Counted from the first letter of the stretch, positions 1-6,205 are shown. The stretch is DNA of 7,119 bases from Verrucomicrobiales bacterium (GCA_003445095.1 DLVS01000858.1:1-7119), one strand, 5' to 3'. Notes: generated by a model not told the origin, from the sequence alone. Translations and numbers: made by a program.

Positions 1-1
1 C

Positions 2-340
2 TGGTCGGCGGGACGCGGAGACGAGGGCACGGGAACCGGGACGATGAACCGCCTGGCGGATCCGGCGGCGCCGGAGTTTGGCGCCGAATGGGACGCGGTC
101 TGGGAGAAGAACCTGGTCACCCAAGCCCTGGAGCGAGTGCGCGCGAAGATTGAGGAGCGGCAGTTCCAGATCTTCGACCTCTACGTCATAAAGGCGTGGC
201 CGCCAGCAGACGTCGCCCGGACCCTCAGGATTTCCCTGGCGCGCGTCTATCTCACCAAACACCGCGTGGCGGCCCAATTGAAGAACGAGGTGCGCCGGTT
301 GGAGCGGGCCGCTGAGCAGGCGTTGCGCGGCACACACTAG
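2..340 (+). CDS. ECF-type RNA polymerase sigma factor, C-terminal part (5' end outside window)
   Basis: The frame is open from the first bases of the window to the TAG at 338-340, giving 112 visible residues; the ATG at 44 is probably internal, not the start. Numbering from that Met, a segment rich in acidic residues and Trp (about 10-25, with EWDAVWEKN) leads into a helix-turn-helix at about 38-88 (QFQIFDLYVIKAW, then DVARTLRISLARVYLTKHRV). This is the sigma-70 region 4 fold, which binds the -35 element. The pattern QIFDLYV.K.WP..DVA.TL matches ECF factors I know from Planctomycetes and Verrucomicrobia. Region 2, which would settle the identity, lies upstream of the window. Such factors often sit beside a Ser/Thr kinase; here the downstream neighbour is a DUF1501 gene 134 bases away, so no functional link is implied. 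Family call fairly sure; regulon unknown. Confidence 0.85.
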   Translation, partial: WSAGRGDEGTGTGTMNRLADPAAPEFGAEWDAVWEKNLVTQALERVRAKIEERQFQIFDLYVIKAWPPADVARTLRISLARVYLTKHRVAAQLKNEVRRLERAAEQALRGTH

Positions 341-385
341 GAAGGTAATTGGAATCAAAAAGGCGATGGACGCGGCCCACCGACG

Positions 386-404
386 GATCGATCTTTAATC
401 GGTC
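386..404 (+). terminator. Possible hairpin terminator after the sigma factor gene
   Basis: GATCGAT (386-392) and ATCGGTC (398-404) form a 7-bp stem with one G-T wobble and the 5-base loop CTTTA, 46 bases past the sigma factor stop. No T-run follows, so it is not a classical intrinsic terminator. The rest of the 341-474 gap shows only a 5-bp dyad (TTGTC 417-421, GACAA 430-434) and no convincing promoter. Confidence 0.25.
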
Positions 405-474
405 AGTGATCAGCACTTGTCTGACTCACGACAAATCTGCAATGACGCGTTAACCAACCTTTTTCGGCCTTAAG

Positions 475-1935
475 ATGGGACCTTCTCTTTGCACTGGGCA
501 TCTTCCAGCCACCGATCTCAGTCGGCGACAATTCTTGAACCGTTTCGGTATGGGGCTGGGAGGAATCGCACTCGGACACTTGTTGAATCCGGGGCTCGCT
601 CGAGCGAGTAACGCGACCGACGCCGGGATCCTCGGGGGGCAGTTGCACCATGCGGGAAAAGCGAAACGCGTCATCTATCTGTTCATGGCCGGCGGTCCGT
701 CTCAATTGGAGACGTTCGATTACAAGCCGCTCTTAAACCAACGCCAAGGCGAACAGTTACCCGACTCCGTTCGGATGGGACAACGGCTCACCGGCATGTC
801 CGGTAACCAAGCTTCACTGCCCTTGGCGGGTTCGATCTACAAGTTCGCTCAGCATGGAAAATCCGGCGCTTGGGTCAGCGAACTGTTACCGCATACCGCC
901 CGGGTAACTGATGACCTGTGTATTGTTCGCTCCTTGTACACCGAAGCGATCAACCACGATCCGGCGATTACTTTTTTGCAGACGGGCTCGCAGCTCAGCG
1001 GTCGGCCGAGCTTCGGATCCTGGGTTCACTACGGACTGGGAAGCGACAACGAAAACCTGCCCGCGTTCGTGGTGCTCATCACCCGGGGGAAGGTGGATCA
1101 ACCGCTGTACGCGCGACTTTGGGGTAGTGGCTTTTTGCCGTCGCAACACCAGGGCGTTCAATTCCGCGCCGGCAAAGATCCCGTGCTGTACCTCAACAAT
1201 CCCGACGGGGTGTCGCCCGAGAGCCGCCGACTAATGCTGGATCGGCTGCGGGATTTCCATCAGTTCGCCGCTGAACAGTCAGGAGACGCGGAAGTCGATG
1301 CCCGAATCGCCCAATATGAAATGGCGTATCGGATGCAGACCAGCGTTCCGGACGTGATGGATTTTTCGAATGAGTCAGAGGCGACGTTGGCCAAGTATGG
1401 ACCGGATGCGAAAAAGCCGGGTACGTTTGCGGCAAACTGCATTCTGGCGCGACGCCTCGCCGAGCGAGGTGTTAAGTTTGTCCAACTTTACCATCAGGGC
1501 TGGGACCAGCACGGCGGCCTCCCCAACGGCATCAAGCAGCAATGCAAAGAGACTGATCAGCCGTGCGCTGCGCTGCTCGAGGATTTGAAGCAACGCGGTC
1601 TCCTGGACGAGACCCTCGTTGTTTGGGGAGGCGAGTTTGGCCGCACCAATTATTCTCAGGGCAAGCTCACGACCACCGACTATGGCCGGGACCACCACCC
1701 GCGCTGCTTTTCCGTGTGGATGGCGGGCGGCGGCGCCAAGCCGGGGACGGTATATGGGGCGACCGATGAGTTCGGCTATAGCGTCGTGGAGAATCCGGTT
1801 CACGTGCATGACTTCCACGCCACCCTCTTGCACCTGTTGGGAATCGATCACCAACAGTTGACCTTCCGATTTCAGGGCCGCCGCTTTCGCCTCACCGATG
1901 TTCACGGAGAAGTCGTGAAGAGTGTGCTTGCCTGA
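475..1935 (+). CDS. Tat-exported DUF1501 (alkaline-phosphatase-superfamily-like) protein
   Basis: 486 residues, about full length for DUF1501. The start is the first ATG after an in-frame TAA at 451; no clear ribosome binding site is visible. The N-terminus carries a twin-arginine signal: SRRQFLNRFG at 16-25, a Gly/Leu-rich stretch at 25-37, and a likely cut after ARA (44), so the protein should be exported folded. Conserved blocks in order are VIYLFMAGGPSQLETFDYKP (66-85), NHDPAITFLQTGS (160-172), GWDQHGGL (342-349), WGGEFGRT (384-391), GRDHHPR (404-410) with VWMAGGG (414-420), and DFHATLLHLLGIDH (446-459). The Asp/His-rich blocks resemble the metal-binding core of the alkaline phosphatase/sulfatase superfamily, but the substrate of the family is unknown. 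DUF1501 genes usually follow a DUF1549/DUF1553 partner; here the upstream gene is a sigma factor, so this is a solitary copy. No frameshift is seen. Family call is firm, function is not. Confidence 0.93.
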   Translation: MGPSLCTGHLPATDLSRRQFLNRFGMGLGGIALGHLLNPGLARASNATDAGILGGQLHHAGKAKRVIYLFMAGGPSQLETFDYKPLLNQRQGEQLPDSVRMGQRLTGMSGNQASLPLAGSIYKFAQHGKSGAWVSELLPHTARVTDDLCIVRSLYTEAINHDPAITFLQTGSQLSGRPSFGSWVHYGLGSDNENLPAFVVLITRGKVDQPLYARLWGSGFLPSQHQGVQFRAGKDPVLYLNNPDGVSPESRRLMLDRLRDFHQFAAEQSGDAEVDARIAQYEMAYRMQTSVPDVMDFSNESEATLAKYGPDAKKPGTFAANCILARRLAERGVKFVQLYHQGWDQHGGLPNGIKQQCKETDQPCAALLEDLKQRGLLDETLVVWGGEFGRTNYSQGKLTTTDYGRDHHPRCFSVWMAGGGAKPGTVYGATDEFGYSVVENPVHVHDFHATLLHLLGIDHQQLTFRFQGRRFRLTDVHGEVVKSVLA

Positions 1936-2122
1936 GTCGGTCGCGGACGGGAAGACGCGCTGGCTTGGCCTCGCTCGGGTACTCCCCAGCGGATTCGAAG
2001 TCTTGGCCGTTGGGAACCAGCGTGCGCCTCGTTCCTTCGGCGACTATGCCCGCTCGCCGGCCTCCCCGTTCTCCTTGTAACTTGAGATAGCCAATTGTTG
2101 GCCGTCCCAGTAACGTCTCCAC
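1936..2122. other. 187-base gap with weak hairpins
   Basis: No plausible gene on either strand; the minus-strand open frame crossing it (1892-2173) has no recognisable pattern. CGGCGA (2038-2043) and TCGCCG (2054-2059) form a perfect 6-bp stem with a 10-base loop. GCCAA-TTG-TTGGC (2090-2102) is a small palindrome 20 bases before the next start. CGCTGG (1958-1963) and CCAGCG (1986-1991) could also pair. None is followed by a T-run, and I see no clear promoter for the next gene, although the spacing suggests it has its own. Confidence 0.3.
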
Positions 2123-2995
2123 GTGAGTGCGAGCTCGCGATCGTCCAGTTCCGAGACGTTCACGGAGTCTCAACTCCGAGCGATGCTGACGTTGCTCGGC
2201 GACGATGATCCCGTGATTTATCGCACTGTCCGTGCCCGAATGTTAGCGGCCGGGGAGTCGGTGTATGAGTTTCTCCACCAGAACCGATTGCATCCAGAGC
2301 CCGCGATTCGCAGACGGGTTCGCGAACTCCTCAACGAACGCGCCGCGAACCGCTATGATTCCGAGTTTCTGGCGTTTGTGTTATCCCAAGGAGAACACTT
2401 CGAGCTCGAAGAAGGCGTCTGGCGCTTCACACTGACGACGTATCCCGAAACCAACGTCGCGGCCTTTCGGGCACAGTTAGATGACTGGGCCGGAATCGTC
2501 CGCGCTCGACTGTCCTCCAGCCCCGGTCCTGGGTCCGCGGTGGCCGCCCTGAATGAGGTTTTGTTTGAACGCCTCAATTTTTCAGGCAATTCGGACAATT
2601 ACTTCGACCCCGCCAACAGCTATTTGAACCGCGTCATGGACCGCCGGCTGGGAATTCCGATTTCCTTGTGCGCGCTTTACCTGTTTCTGGGACGCCGGCT
2701 GAATCTGCCGTTGGTGGGAATCGGGATGCCGGGGCATTTCATTTGCCGGTATCAAACCGCGACCGAGGAGATTTACATTGATCCGTTTCACCGTGGCCAA
2801 TTGCTCAGCCGATTGGATTGTCGGAAACGGCTTTTGGACTTGGCGGTGGAATATGACGAACGGCACCTGACTCCCGTCAGTAATCGTCGGACCTTGCAGC
2901 GAATGATTGCGAATCTGCATTTGATTCACAAAGAGCGGAAACAACGCGAAGAGGCCGATCGGCTGCAGCGCTATTTGGTGGCGTTATCGCGGTGA
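2123..2995 (+). CDS. SirB1/transglutaminase-like domain protein
   Basis: 290 residues from a GTG start. The N-terminal part (about 17-90) is helical and repeat-like (LLGDDDPVIYRTVRARML, then PAIRRRVRELLNE). The core at about 140-235 is the SirB1/transglutaminase-like domain: LNEVLFERLNFSGN (143-156), YFDPANSYLNRVMDRRLGIP (160-179), RRLNLPLVGIGMPGHF (191-206) and IYIDPFHRGQLL (217-228). The C-terminal 45 residues (LTPVSNRRTLQRMIANLHLI onward) match the TPR-like tail common in this family. Cys183, His205 and Asp220 fall in an order compatible with a transglutaminase-type triad, but SirB1 members often lack the Cys, so activity is uncertain. Function in the cell is unknown; no export signal is seen, so it is probably cytoplasmic. 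Start choice is uncertain: an in-frame ATG at 2183 (residue 21) is possible, but a 6-bp hairpin (CGGAGT 2163-2168, ACTCCG 2173-2178) sits just before it, and starting there would trim the first helix. Confidence 0.88.
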   Translation: MSASSRSSSSETFTESQLRAMLTLLGDDDPVIYRTVRARMLAAGESVYEFLHQNRLHPEPAIRRRVRELLNERAANRYDSEFLAFVLSQGEHFELEEGVWRFTLTTYPETNVAAFRAQLDDWAGIVRARLSSSPGPGSAVAALNEVLFERLNFSGNSDNYFDPANSYLNRVMDRRLGIPISLCALYLFLGRRLNLPLVGIGMPGHFICRYQTATEEIYIDPFHRGQLLSRLDCRKRLLDLAVEYDERHLTPVSNRRTLQRMIANLHLIHKERKQREEADRLQRYLVALSR

Positions 2996-3008
2996 GGCAG
3001 GGCCTCAC
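2992..3008. terminator. Palindrome spanning both convergent stop codons
   Basis: GTGAGGC (2992-2998), loop AGG, GCCTCAC (3002-3008): a perfect 7-bp GC-rich stem. The plus-strand TGA (2993-2995) and the minus-strand TGA (read from 3007-3005) are mirror parts of the stem, so the hairpin forms at the end of both mRNAs. There is no T-run on either side, so a bidirectional terminator is an inference; a 3-base loop is tight but workable. Confidence 0.4.
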
Positions 3009-3493
3009 ATCCCGAGTTTCACCAACTCTTGTTCGAGCGCCATTTGGAAGTCCTGCATGTCGGTCGCACTGGGGCGATAACCCTTGGTCTCAGGCATCAG
3101 TCCCGGTCGACCGTATTGGTCCACCAGCCACGTGGCCTTTTGCCCGTCGCTGAAAGTAACCTTGCCGCTGACCATCGCCCCCGGCCGCGTGACTGTGTCT
3201 ACCGATACCCGAACACCACCGAGCCCACCGGCGGCCGGTGTCGCGTCAGGCGAGGCGGCTGTCGCCGCCGCCACAGCTTCCGTCGGTGGAGGAGTCGGCG
3301 GGCGTTCGGGATCCTTGGGCAAGACTTGGAGGTCCGTGACGAGAAGGCGGACATCCATGTACGTCAGACGGAGTCCAAATTCCGATTCAAGGCGCTTCTG
3401 GAAATCGGACAGCTTCATCCCCTCGGCCAGCCATTGGCGGGCCTTCGTTTGCTGTTCGGCGGTCAACTGCATGGCCGGCACATTAGAAACCAT
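3005..3493 (-). CDS. Conserved protein of unknown function, helical N-domain, Pro/Ala linker, beta-type C-domain
   Basis: 162 residues. The open frame extends upstream to 3847, but the extra 118 codons are Arg/Ala-rich, look non-coding and would overlap the start of the divergent gene. I therefore place the start at the ATG read from 3493, preceded by an AAGGGG-like stretch at very short spacing; a second ATG at 3472 (Met8) is also possible. Residues 10-58 are predicted helical (LTAEQQTKARQWLAEGMKL, then LTYMDVRLLVTDL). Residues 61-91 are a flexible Pro/Ala/Thr linker. Residues 92-135 look like beta strands (VSGKVTFSDGQKATWLVDQ, then GRPGL), followed by GYRPSATD and a final helix. The combination of a YMD.R.LV.DL motif with a GKVTFSDG..A.W..D..GR.GL block recalls hypothetical proteins from Verrucomicrobia. 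No signal peptide or catalytic motif is seen. The role is unknown; the gene stands alone, convergent with the SirB1-like gene and divergent from the rnc cluster. Confidence 0.75.
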   Translation of the reverse strand: MVSNVPAMQLTAEQQTKARQWLAEGMKLSDFQKRLESEFGLRLTYMDVRLLVTDLQVLPKDPERPPTPPPTEAVAAATAASPDATPAAGGLGGVRVSVDTVTRPGAMVSGKVTFSDGQKATWLVDQYGRPGLMPETKGYRPSATDMQDFQMALEQELVKLGM

Positions 3494-3739
3494 CCCCCCT
3501 TGGAGCAAGACGTCCGCTGACCCACTTACGGTCTTGAGTGGCCGTGGATCGTGGTCAGACAGCGATCCGCCGCGGCCCGCTTCAATTCCCTGCGCCCGTG
3601 GACATCCTGACGGGCCTACCGCCCTGGGGGTGGCAGCGTTGGCAGGGCTCCGCCTCAAAACTGTGGCAAAACTGGATTGCAGTCGTGTCACGCCCTCCAA
3701 TACTTCGGCAGTCCAAACTGCGGTTCGAGTTTTTGCTTC
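3494..3739. promoter_or_regulatory. Divergent intergenic region with paired direct repeats
   Basis: This 246-base region separates two divergent starts, so it should hold promoters for both. It contains two pairs of tandem repeats: TGGCAG at 3631-3636 and 3640-3645 (9-base period), and CAAAACTG at 3656-3663 and 3667-3674 (11-base period, about one helical turn). Only a weak promoter-like pair is seen for the plus-strand cluster (TTGCAG 3677-3682 and AATACT 3699-3704, 16-base spacer), about 36 bases before the ATG at 3740. The repeats just upstream of it would suit a regulator binding site, but no regulator is known here. Confidence 0.35.
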
Positions 3740-4318
3740 ATGAACGAATGGAACATTCAGTCGCGCAGCCCGGTGTGCGGCATTACCGGTCACCCTTTTG
3801 CCGATGCCGAACCGTGTTACACGGTTTTGCTCACGAACCCACAACACGGATTCGACCGCTTAGACCTGAGCGCTAGCGCCTGGCAATCGCATGGCCCGGA
3901 AATCCTGGCCCGACCGAGCCTCGTATCGCACTGGCGTGGAGTGTACGAATCGCCGCCAGCCAAACCGCCGGAGCCCATTCGCCGCGATGACGCGGAATCG
4001 CTCTTGCGCCAATTGGTCGAACGGCGCGACGAACAGTTCACGGCGGCGTGTTACATCCTGGCGGTGATGCTGGAACGCAAGCGCCTGCTGAAGATTAAGA
4101 CCCAGTTGCACGAAGACGGCCGACGCCTGTTCGTTTACGAACAACCGCATACGGGCGATGTCTTCACCATTGCCGACCCCGACCTTCAGCTCGACCAATT
4201 GGAGGCCGTTCAACGTCAGGTGGCGGACTTATTGGCGCACGGTATCGTGGAACCGGAACCCCTCGAGGAGCCATTCAATCTCCCGAGCGTCATCCCGACC
4301 CTGGCTCCCGTCGCCTGA
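3740..4318 (+). CDS. Conserved protein of unknown function upstream of rnc
   Basis: 192 residues from the ATG at 3740 (MNEWNIQSRSPVCG). An upstream in-frame ATG at 3677 would add 21 Cys-rich residues without family character, so the later start is preferred. Residues 13-30 (CGITGHPFADAEPCYTVL) form a short two-Cys N-terminal module that resembles half of a zinc-binding knuckle. SHWRGVY (63-69) and the Pro-rich stretch after it come next, then a helical region: AESLLRQLVERRDEQ (85-99) and YILAVMLERKRLLKI (105-119). A strand pair (RRLFVYEQPHTGDVFTIAD, 128-146) and a last helix (DLQLDQLEAVQRQVADLLAHG, 148-168) follow. The YILA..L.RKR.LK motif occurs in hypothetical proteins of Planctomycetes and Verrucomicrobia as I recall them. 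There is no signal peptide. The stop lies 2 bases before the rnc start, so translation is probably coupled to ribonuclease III; an RNA-related role is possible but is only guilt by association. Confidence 0.85.
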   Translation: MNEWNIQSRSPVCGITGHPFADAEPCYTVLLTNPQHGFDRLDLSASAWQSHGPEILARPSLVSHWRGVYESPPAKPPEPIRRDDAESLLRQLVERRDEQFTAACYILAVMLERKRLLKIKTQLHEDGRRLFVYEQPHTGDVFTIADPDLQLDQLEAVQRQVADLLAHGIVEPEPLEEPFNLPSVIPTLAPVA

Positions 4319-4320
4319 CC

Positions 4321-5046
4321 GTGGTCAACACCGCCCAGTTGGAAAAAGCGCTCGGATACGAGTTCCGAAACCGCGGTTTGTTGGTCCTTGCGCTAACCCA
4401 TCCTTCGCTCGCCCATGAAGCGGGTGTGGGGCCGTTGCAGCAGCACAACCAGCGTTTGGAATTCTTGGGGGATGCCGTGCTCCAATTGGCGATCACCGCG
4501 GAGCTATATCACAAATTTCCGTTGTTCGGCGAAGGACCGCTGACCCAGGCGCGGGCTCAAATGGTTAATCGCATCTCGCTGGCCGCGCAGGGACGGCGGC
4601 TCAAACTGGGTGAATATTTGATTCTCAGTCGTGGCGAGGAGACCACGGGCGGGCGGGTCCGCAGTTCGACCTTGGCCGACGCCTTCGAAGCGGTCATCGG
4701 TGCCGTATTCCTCGACGCGGGTTACGAAACGACGGGCGCACTCATCATCCGGCTCTTCCGGGATGAATTCGGGGAGCTGATCGAACTGCCCAATCTCACC
4801 AACCCGAAGGGAGAGTTGCAGGAATTTCTCCAAGCGAAATCTCCGGAGCCGCCGCACTACGAGCAGGTCTCGGTTAGCGGACCAGACCACGTCCGGCAGT
4901 TCGAATGTGCGGTGTTCCATGGGGGCGTCGAGCTCGCTCGGGGGCTGGGATCGAGCAAGAAGCTCGCGGAGAGTGCCGCCGCTTTGGAAGCGTTGCGCCG
5001 ACTTAAAGGGAGCGCTCCCGTGAATCCCGCGGAGACGACCACGTAA
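4321..5046 (+). CDS. rnc: Ribonuclease III
   Basis: 241 residues from GTG at 4321. It cleaves double-stranded RNA, including rRNA precursors and structured mRNAs, as a homodimer in the cytoplasm. The endonuclease domain (about 1-150) has the signature NQRLEFLGDAVL (43-54) and ADAFEAVIGAVFLD (119-132). By comparison with the E. coli enzyme, the metal-binding residues are Glu47, Asp51, Asp120 and Glu123. The position of E. coli Glu38 is Gln44 here, a substitution seen in other natural RNase III proteins as far as I recall. The double-stranded RNA-binding domain covers about 160-229: NPKGELQEFLQAK (161-173), then GSSKKLAESAAALEALRRL (210-228), with the Lys pair expected to contact RNA. Length is typical, with a short unstructured tail. 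The start is fixed by the 2-base gap to the previous stop and by the usual N-terminal helix (LEKALGYEFRN); no Shine-Dalgarno is needed if translation is coupled. Confidence 0.97.
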   Translation: MVNTAQLEKALGYEFRNRGLLVLALTHPSLAHEAGVGPLQQHNQRLEFLGDAVLQLAITAELYHKFPLFGEGPLTQARAQMVNRISLAAQGRRLKLGEYLILSRGEETTGGRVRSSTLADAFEAVIGAVFLDAGYETTGALIIRLFRDEFGELIELPNLTNPKGELQEFLQAKSPEPPHYEQVSVSGPDHVRQFECAVFHGGVELARGLGSSKKLAESAAALEALRRLKGSAPVNPAETTT

Positions 5047-5055
5047 TCTCGGAAT

Positions 5056-5059
5056 GGAG
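5056..5059 (+). promoter_or_regulatory. Ribosome binding site favouring the hydrolase start at 5066
   Basis: GGAG at 5056-5059 lies 6 bases before the ATG at 5066, good Shine-Dalgarno spacing. The earlier in-frame ATG at 5054 overlaps this motif and has no site of its own, so 5066 is the better start. It is one of the few convincing sites in the window. Confidence 0.45.
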
Positions 5060-5065
5060 CCCGCG

Positions 5066-5905
5066 ATGGCTTCGAGAACACTTCCGCGGCGGGTTATGTT
5101 AAGTCTGCTGCGAATTCTGGCACTCCTGGCCCTGGCCTATGTCGGTGTGGTTTTGTTGGTGACTGCCTTCCAGCGATCACTCATCTACCGGCCAACGCGG
5201 GCGTCCTCCACTGAGTTGGCAGATCTCGCGGCTGGAATCCAAATGCAGGCTTGGACGAATGCTAGCGGCCAACGAATCGGCTGGTACCGACCGAGCCCAA
5301 AACAACCGGCCGCCGGCGCAGTTTTGATTCTCCACGGGAACGCCGGCACCGCGGTTGGTCGCGAATACTTGGCCGACCCCTTGCAGGAAGCGCTGCCGCT
5401 GGATGTGTTCATTCTCGAATATCCGGGCTATGCCGACCGGCCTGGTAAGCCATCCCAGGCGACAATTTTAGCGGCGGCCGACGAGGCCGTGGATTTGCTC
5501 AAGGGGCATCCTCGACTCTTCCTGGTCGGTGAATCGTTGGGTACTGGTCCAATTGCATATCTGGGGGGTCGACTGGGCTCCCGAGTCGCGGGCGTCCAAT
5601 TCCTGGTGCCGTACAACCGCCTCAGCGCAGTCGCGTCAACTCACTACCCGTGGCTGCCGGTTCGTTGGCTGTTGCGGGATCCGTATCCGGCCCAAGATTG
5701 GCTGGCCGCCTACTCCGGCCCGGTGGGGATCCTCATTGCCGAAAACGATCAGATCATTCCCGCTCCACTCGGACGTGCTCTTTACGAAAGTTACTCGGGT
5801 CCCAAAGAGTTGTGGCAAATTCCCGGAGCCGATCACGAAGACGTCTTGCGTCAGCCGCCCGAATGGTGGCGTGAGGTTGGCCGGTTATGGGGTTTCAATA
5901 GATGA
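5066..5905 (+). CDS. Membrane-anchored alpha/beta hydrolase (BEM46/ABHD13-like)
   Basis: 279 residues from the ATG at 5066 (283 from 5054). A basic N-terminus (ASRTLPRR) precedes one hydrophobic segment at about 12-34, a single membrane anchor or uncleaved signal; the catalytic domain is then probably on the outer face. The domain follows the alpha/beta-hydrolase order: LILHGNAGTA (87-96, oxyanion loop), VFILEYPGYADRPGKPSQ (114-131), the nucleophile elbow VGESLGTGP (154-162) with Ser157, the acid Asp228 in IAENDQIIP, and His257 in GADHED. The triad is complete and the length is normal. The HGNAG and Y.GY.....G.PS motifs place it near the BEM46/YfhR/ABHD13 group of serine hydrolases, whose natural substrates are mostly undefined. 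It follows rnc by 19 bases and probably shares its transcript, though no functional connection is obvious. Confidence 0.9.
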   Translation: MASRTLPRRVMLSLLRILALLALAYVGVVLLVTAFQRSLIYRPTRASSTELADLAAGIQMQAWTNASGQRIGWYRPSPKQPAAGAVLILHGNAGTAVGREYLADPLQEALPLDVFILEYPGYADRPGKPSQATILAAADEAVDLLKGHPRLFLVGESLGTGPIAYLGGRLGSRVAGVQFLVPYNRLSAVASTHYPWLPVRWLLRDPYPAQDWLAAYSGPVGILIAENDQIIPAPLGRALYESYSGPKELWQIPGADHEDVLRQPPEWWREVGRLWGFNR

Positions 5906-6017
5906 GTGTTCCCGCGGAGCCGGACTTCTCAGGAGAGCAAGAGAGCAGCTTCCATCACGCCCGAGGCGGCGAGGCACCCAACTCAGAAAGAGTCCTGACC
6001 CCTCAGGGCCTCGACGA

Positions 6018-6051
6018 CCTCCGTGCCGTTAGGCGCAGACCACAACGGAGG
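6018..6051. repeat. Inverted repeat CCTCCGT / ACGGAGG
   Basis: Perfect 7-bp arms at 6018-6024 and 6045-6051 with a 20-base loop, about 113 bases after the hydrolase stop. There is no T-run. It may be part of a terminator or of a structured RNA leader. Confidence 0.35.
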
Positions 6052-6095
6052 GGACGGGCCAGTAGGCTGTCAGCATACCCGGTTGAAGCCGTAGG

Positions 6096-6113
6096 CCGAG
6101 CCTTCCGGCTTGG
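6096..6113 (+). terminator. Compact hairpin, possible terminator
   Basis: CCGAGCC (6096-6102), loop TTCC, GGCTTGG (6107-6113): 7 bp with one G-T wobble. It is strong and compact, but the following GCGAAGG has no T-run, so termination by this hairpin alone is doubtful. Confidence 0.3.
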
Positions 6114-6133
6114 GCGAAGGACAGCTGAACACC

Positions 6134-6153
6134 CTAATGACATTAGTGACATT
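6134..6153. promoter_or_regulatory. Operator-like palindrome overlapping a direct repeat
   Basis: CTAATG-A-CATTAG (6134-6146) is a perfect 13-bp palindrome. TGACATT occurs at 6138-6144 and again at 6147-6153 (9-base period), so one half-site is repeated. The element is AT-rich against GC-rich surroundings and lies about 53 bases before the ATG at 6206, a plausible place for a transcription factor site. No binding protein can be named. Confidence 0.35.
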
Positions 6154-6205
6154 CGTCTGAGCCGCCCGCAGCTTGACTTTGGTGCGAGCAAAATCTGATA
6201 CTCAA

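Larger units (their letters stand above)
5906..6205. other. 300-base non-coding stretch with inverted repeats
   Basis: No convincing gene. A 98-codon frame (5902-6198) overlaps the hydrolase stop as ATGA but is Arg-rich and low in family character, so it is not called. The stretch holds two hairpins, a 13-bp palindrome with a direct repeat, and a GAGAGC-rich patch near 5933. It presumably contains the end of the rnc-hydrolase transcript and the promoter of the edge gene. It could also be a decayed or dispersed intergenic repeat; a genome-wide copy count would tell. Confidence 0.4.

Noticed and set aside
1375..1905. 176-codon minus-strand frame inside the DUF1501 gene
   Set aside because: It is antisense to conserved DUF1501 motifs and has no recognisable features.
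3084..3743. 219-codon plus-strand frame antisense to the minus-strand gene
   Set aside because: Ser/Arg/Pro-rich translation with no family motif, explained as a shadow of the minus-strand gene, whose product shows coherent helix, linker and strand patterns.
3494..3847. Upstream extension of the minus-strand gene to an ATG read from 3847
   Set aside because: The extra 118 residues lack domain character and would overlap the start of the well-supported divergent gene at 3740.
5902..6198. 98-codon plus-strand frame overlapping the hydrolase stop as ATGA
   Set aside because: The overlap looks like coupling, but the product is Arg-rich without family motifs, and the DNA holds inverted repeats and a palindrome typical of intergenic sequence.
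6173..6202. Promoter-like TTGACT (6173-6178) and GATACT (6197-6202) with an 18-base spacer
   Set aside because: The start of transcription would fall near 6209, at or after the start codon, so it would require a leaderless mRNA; the -10 match is also only partial.
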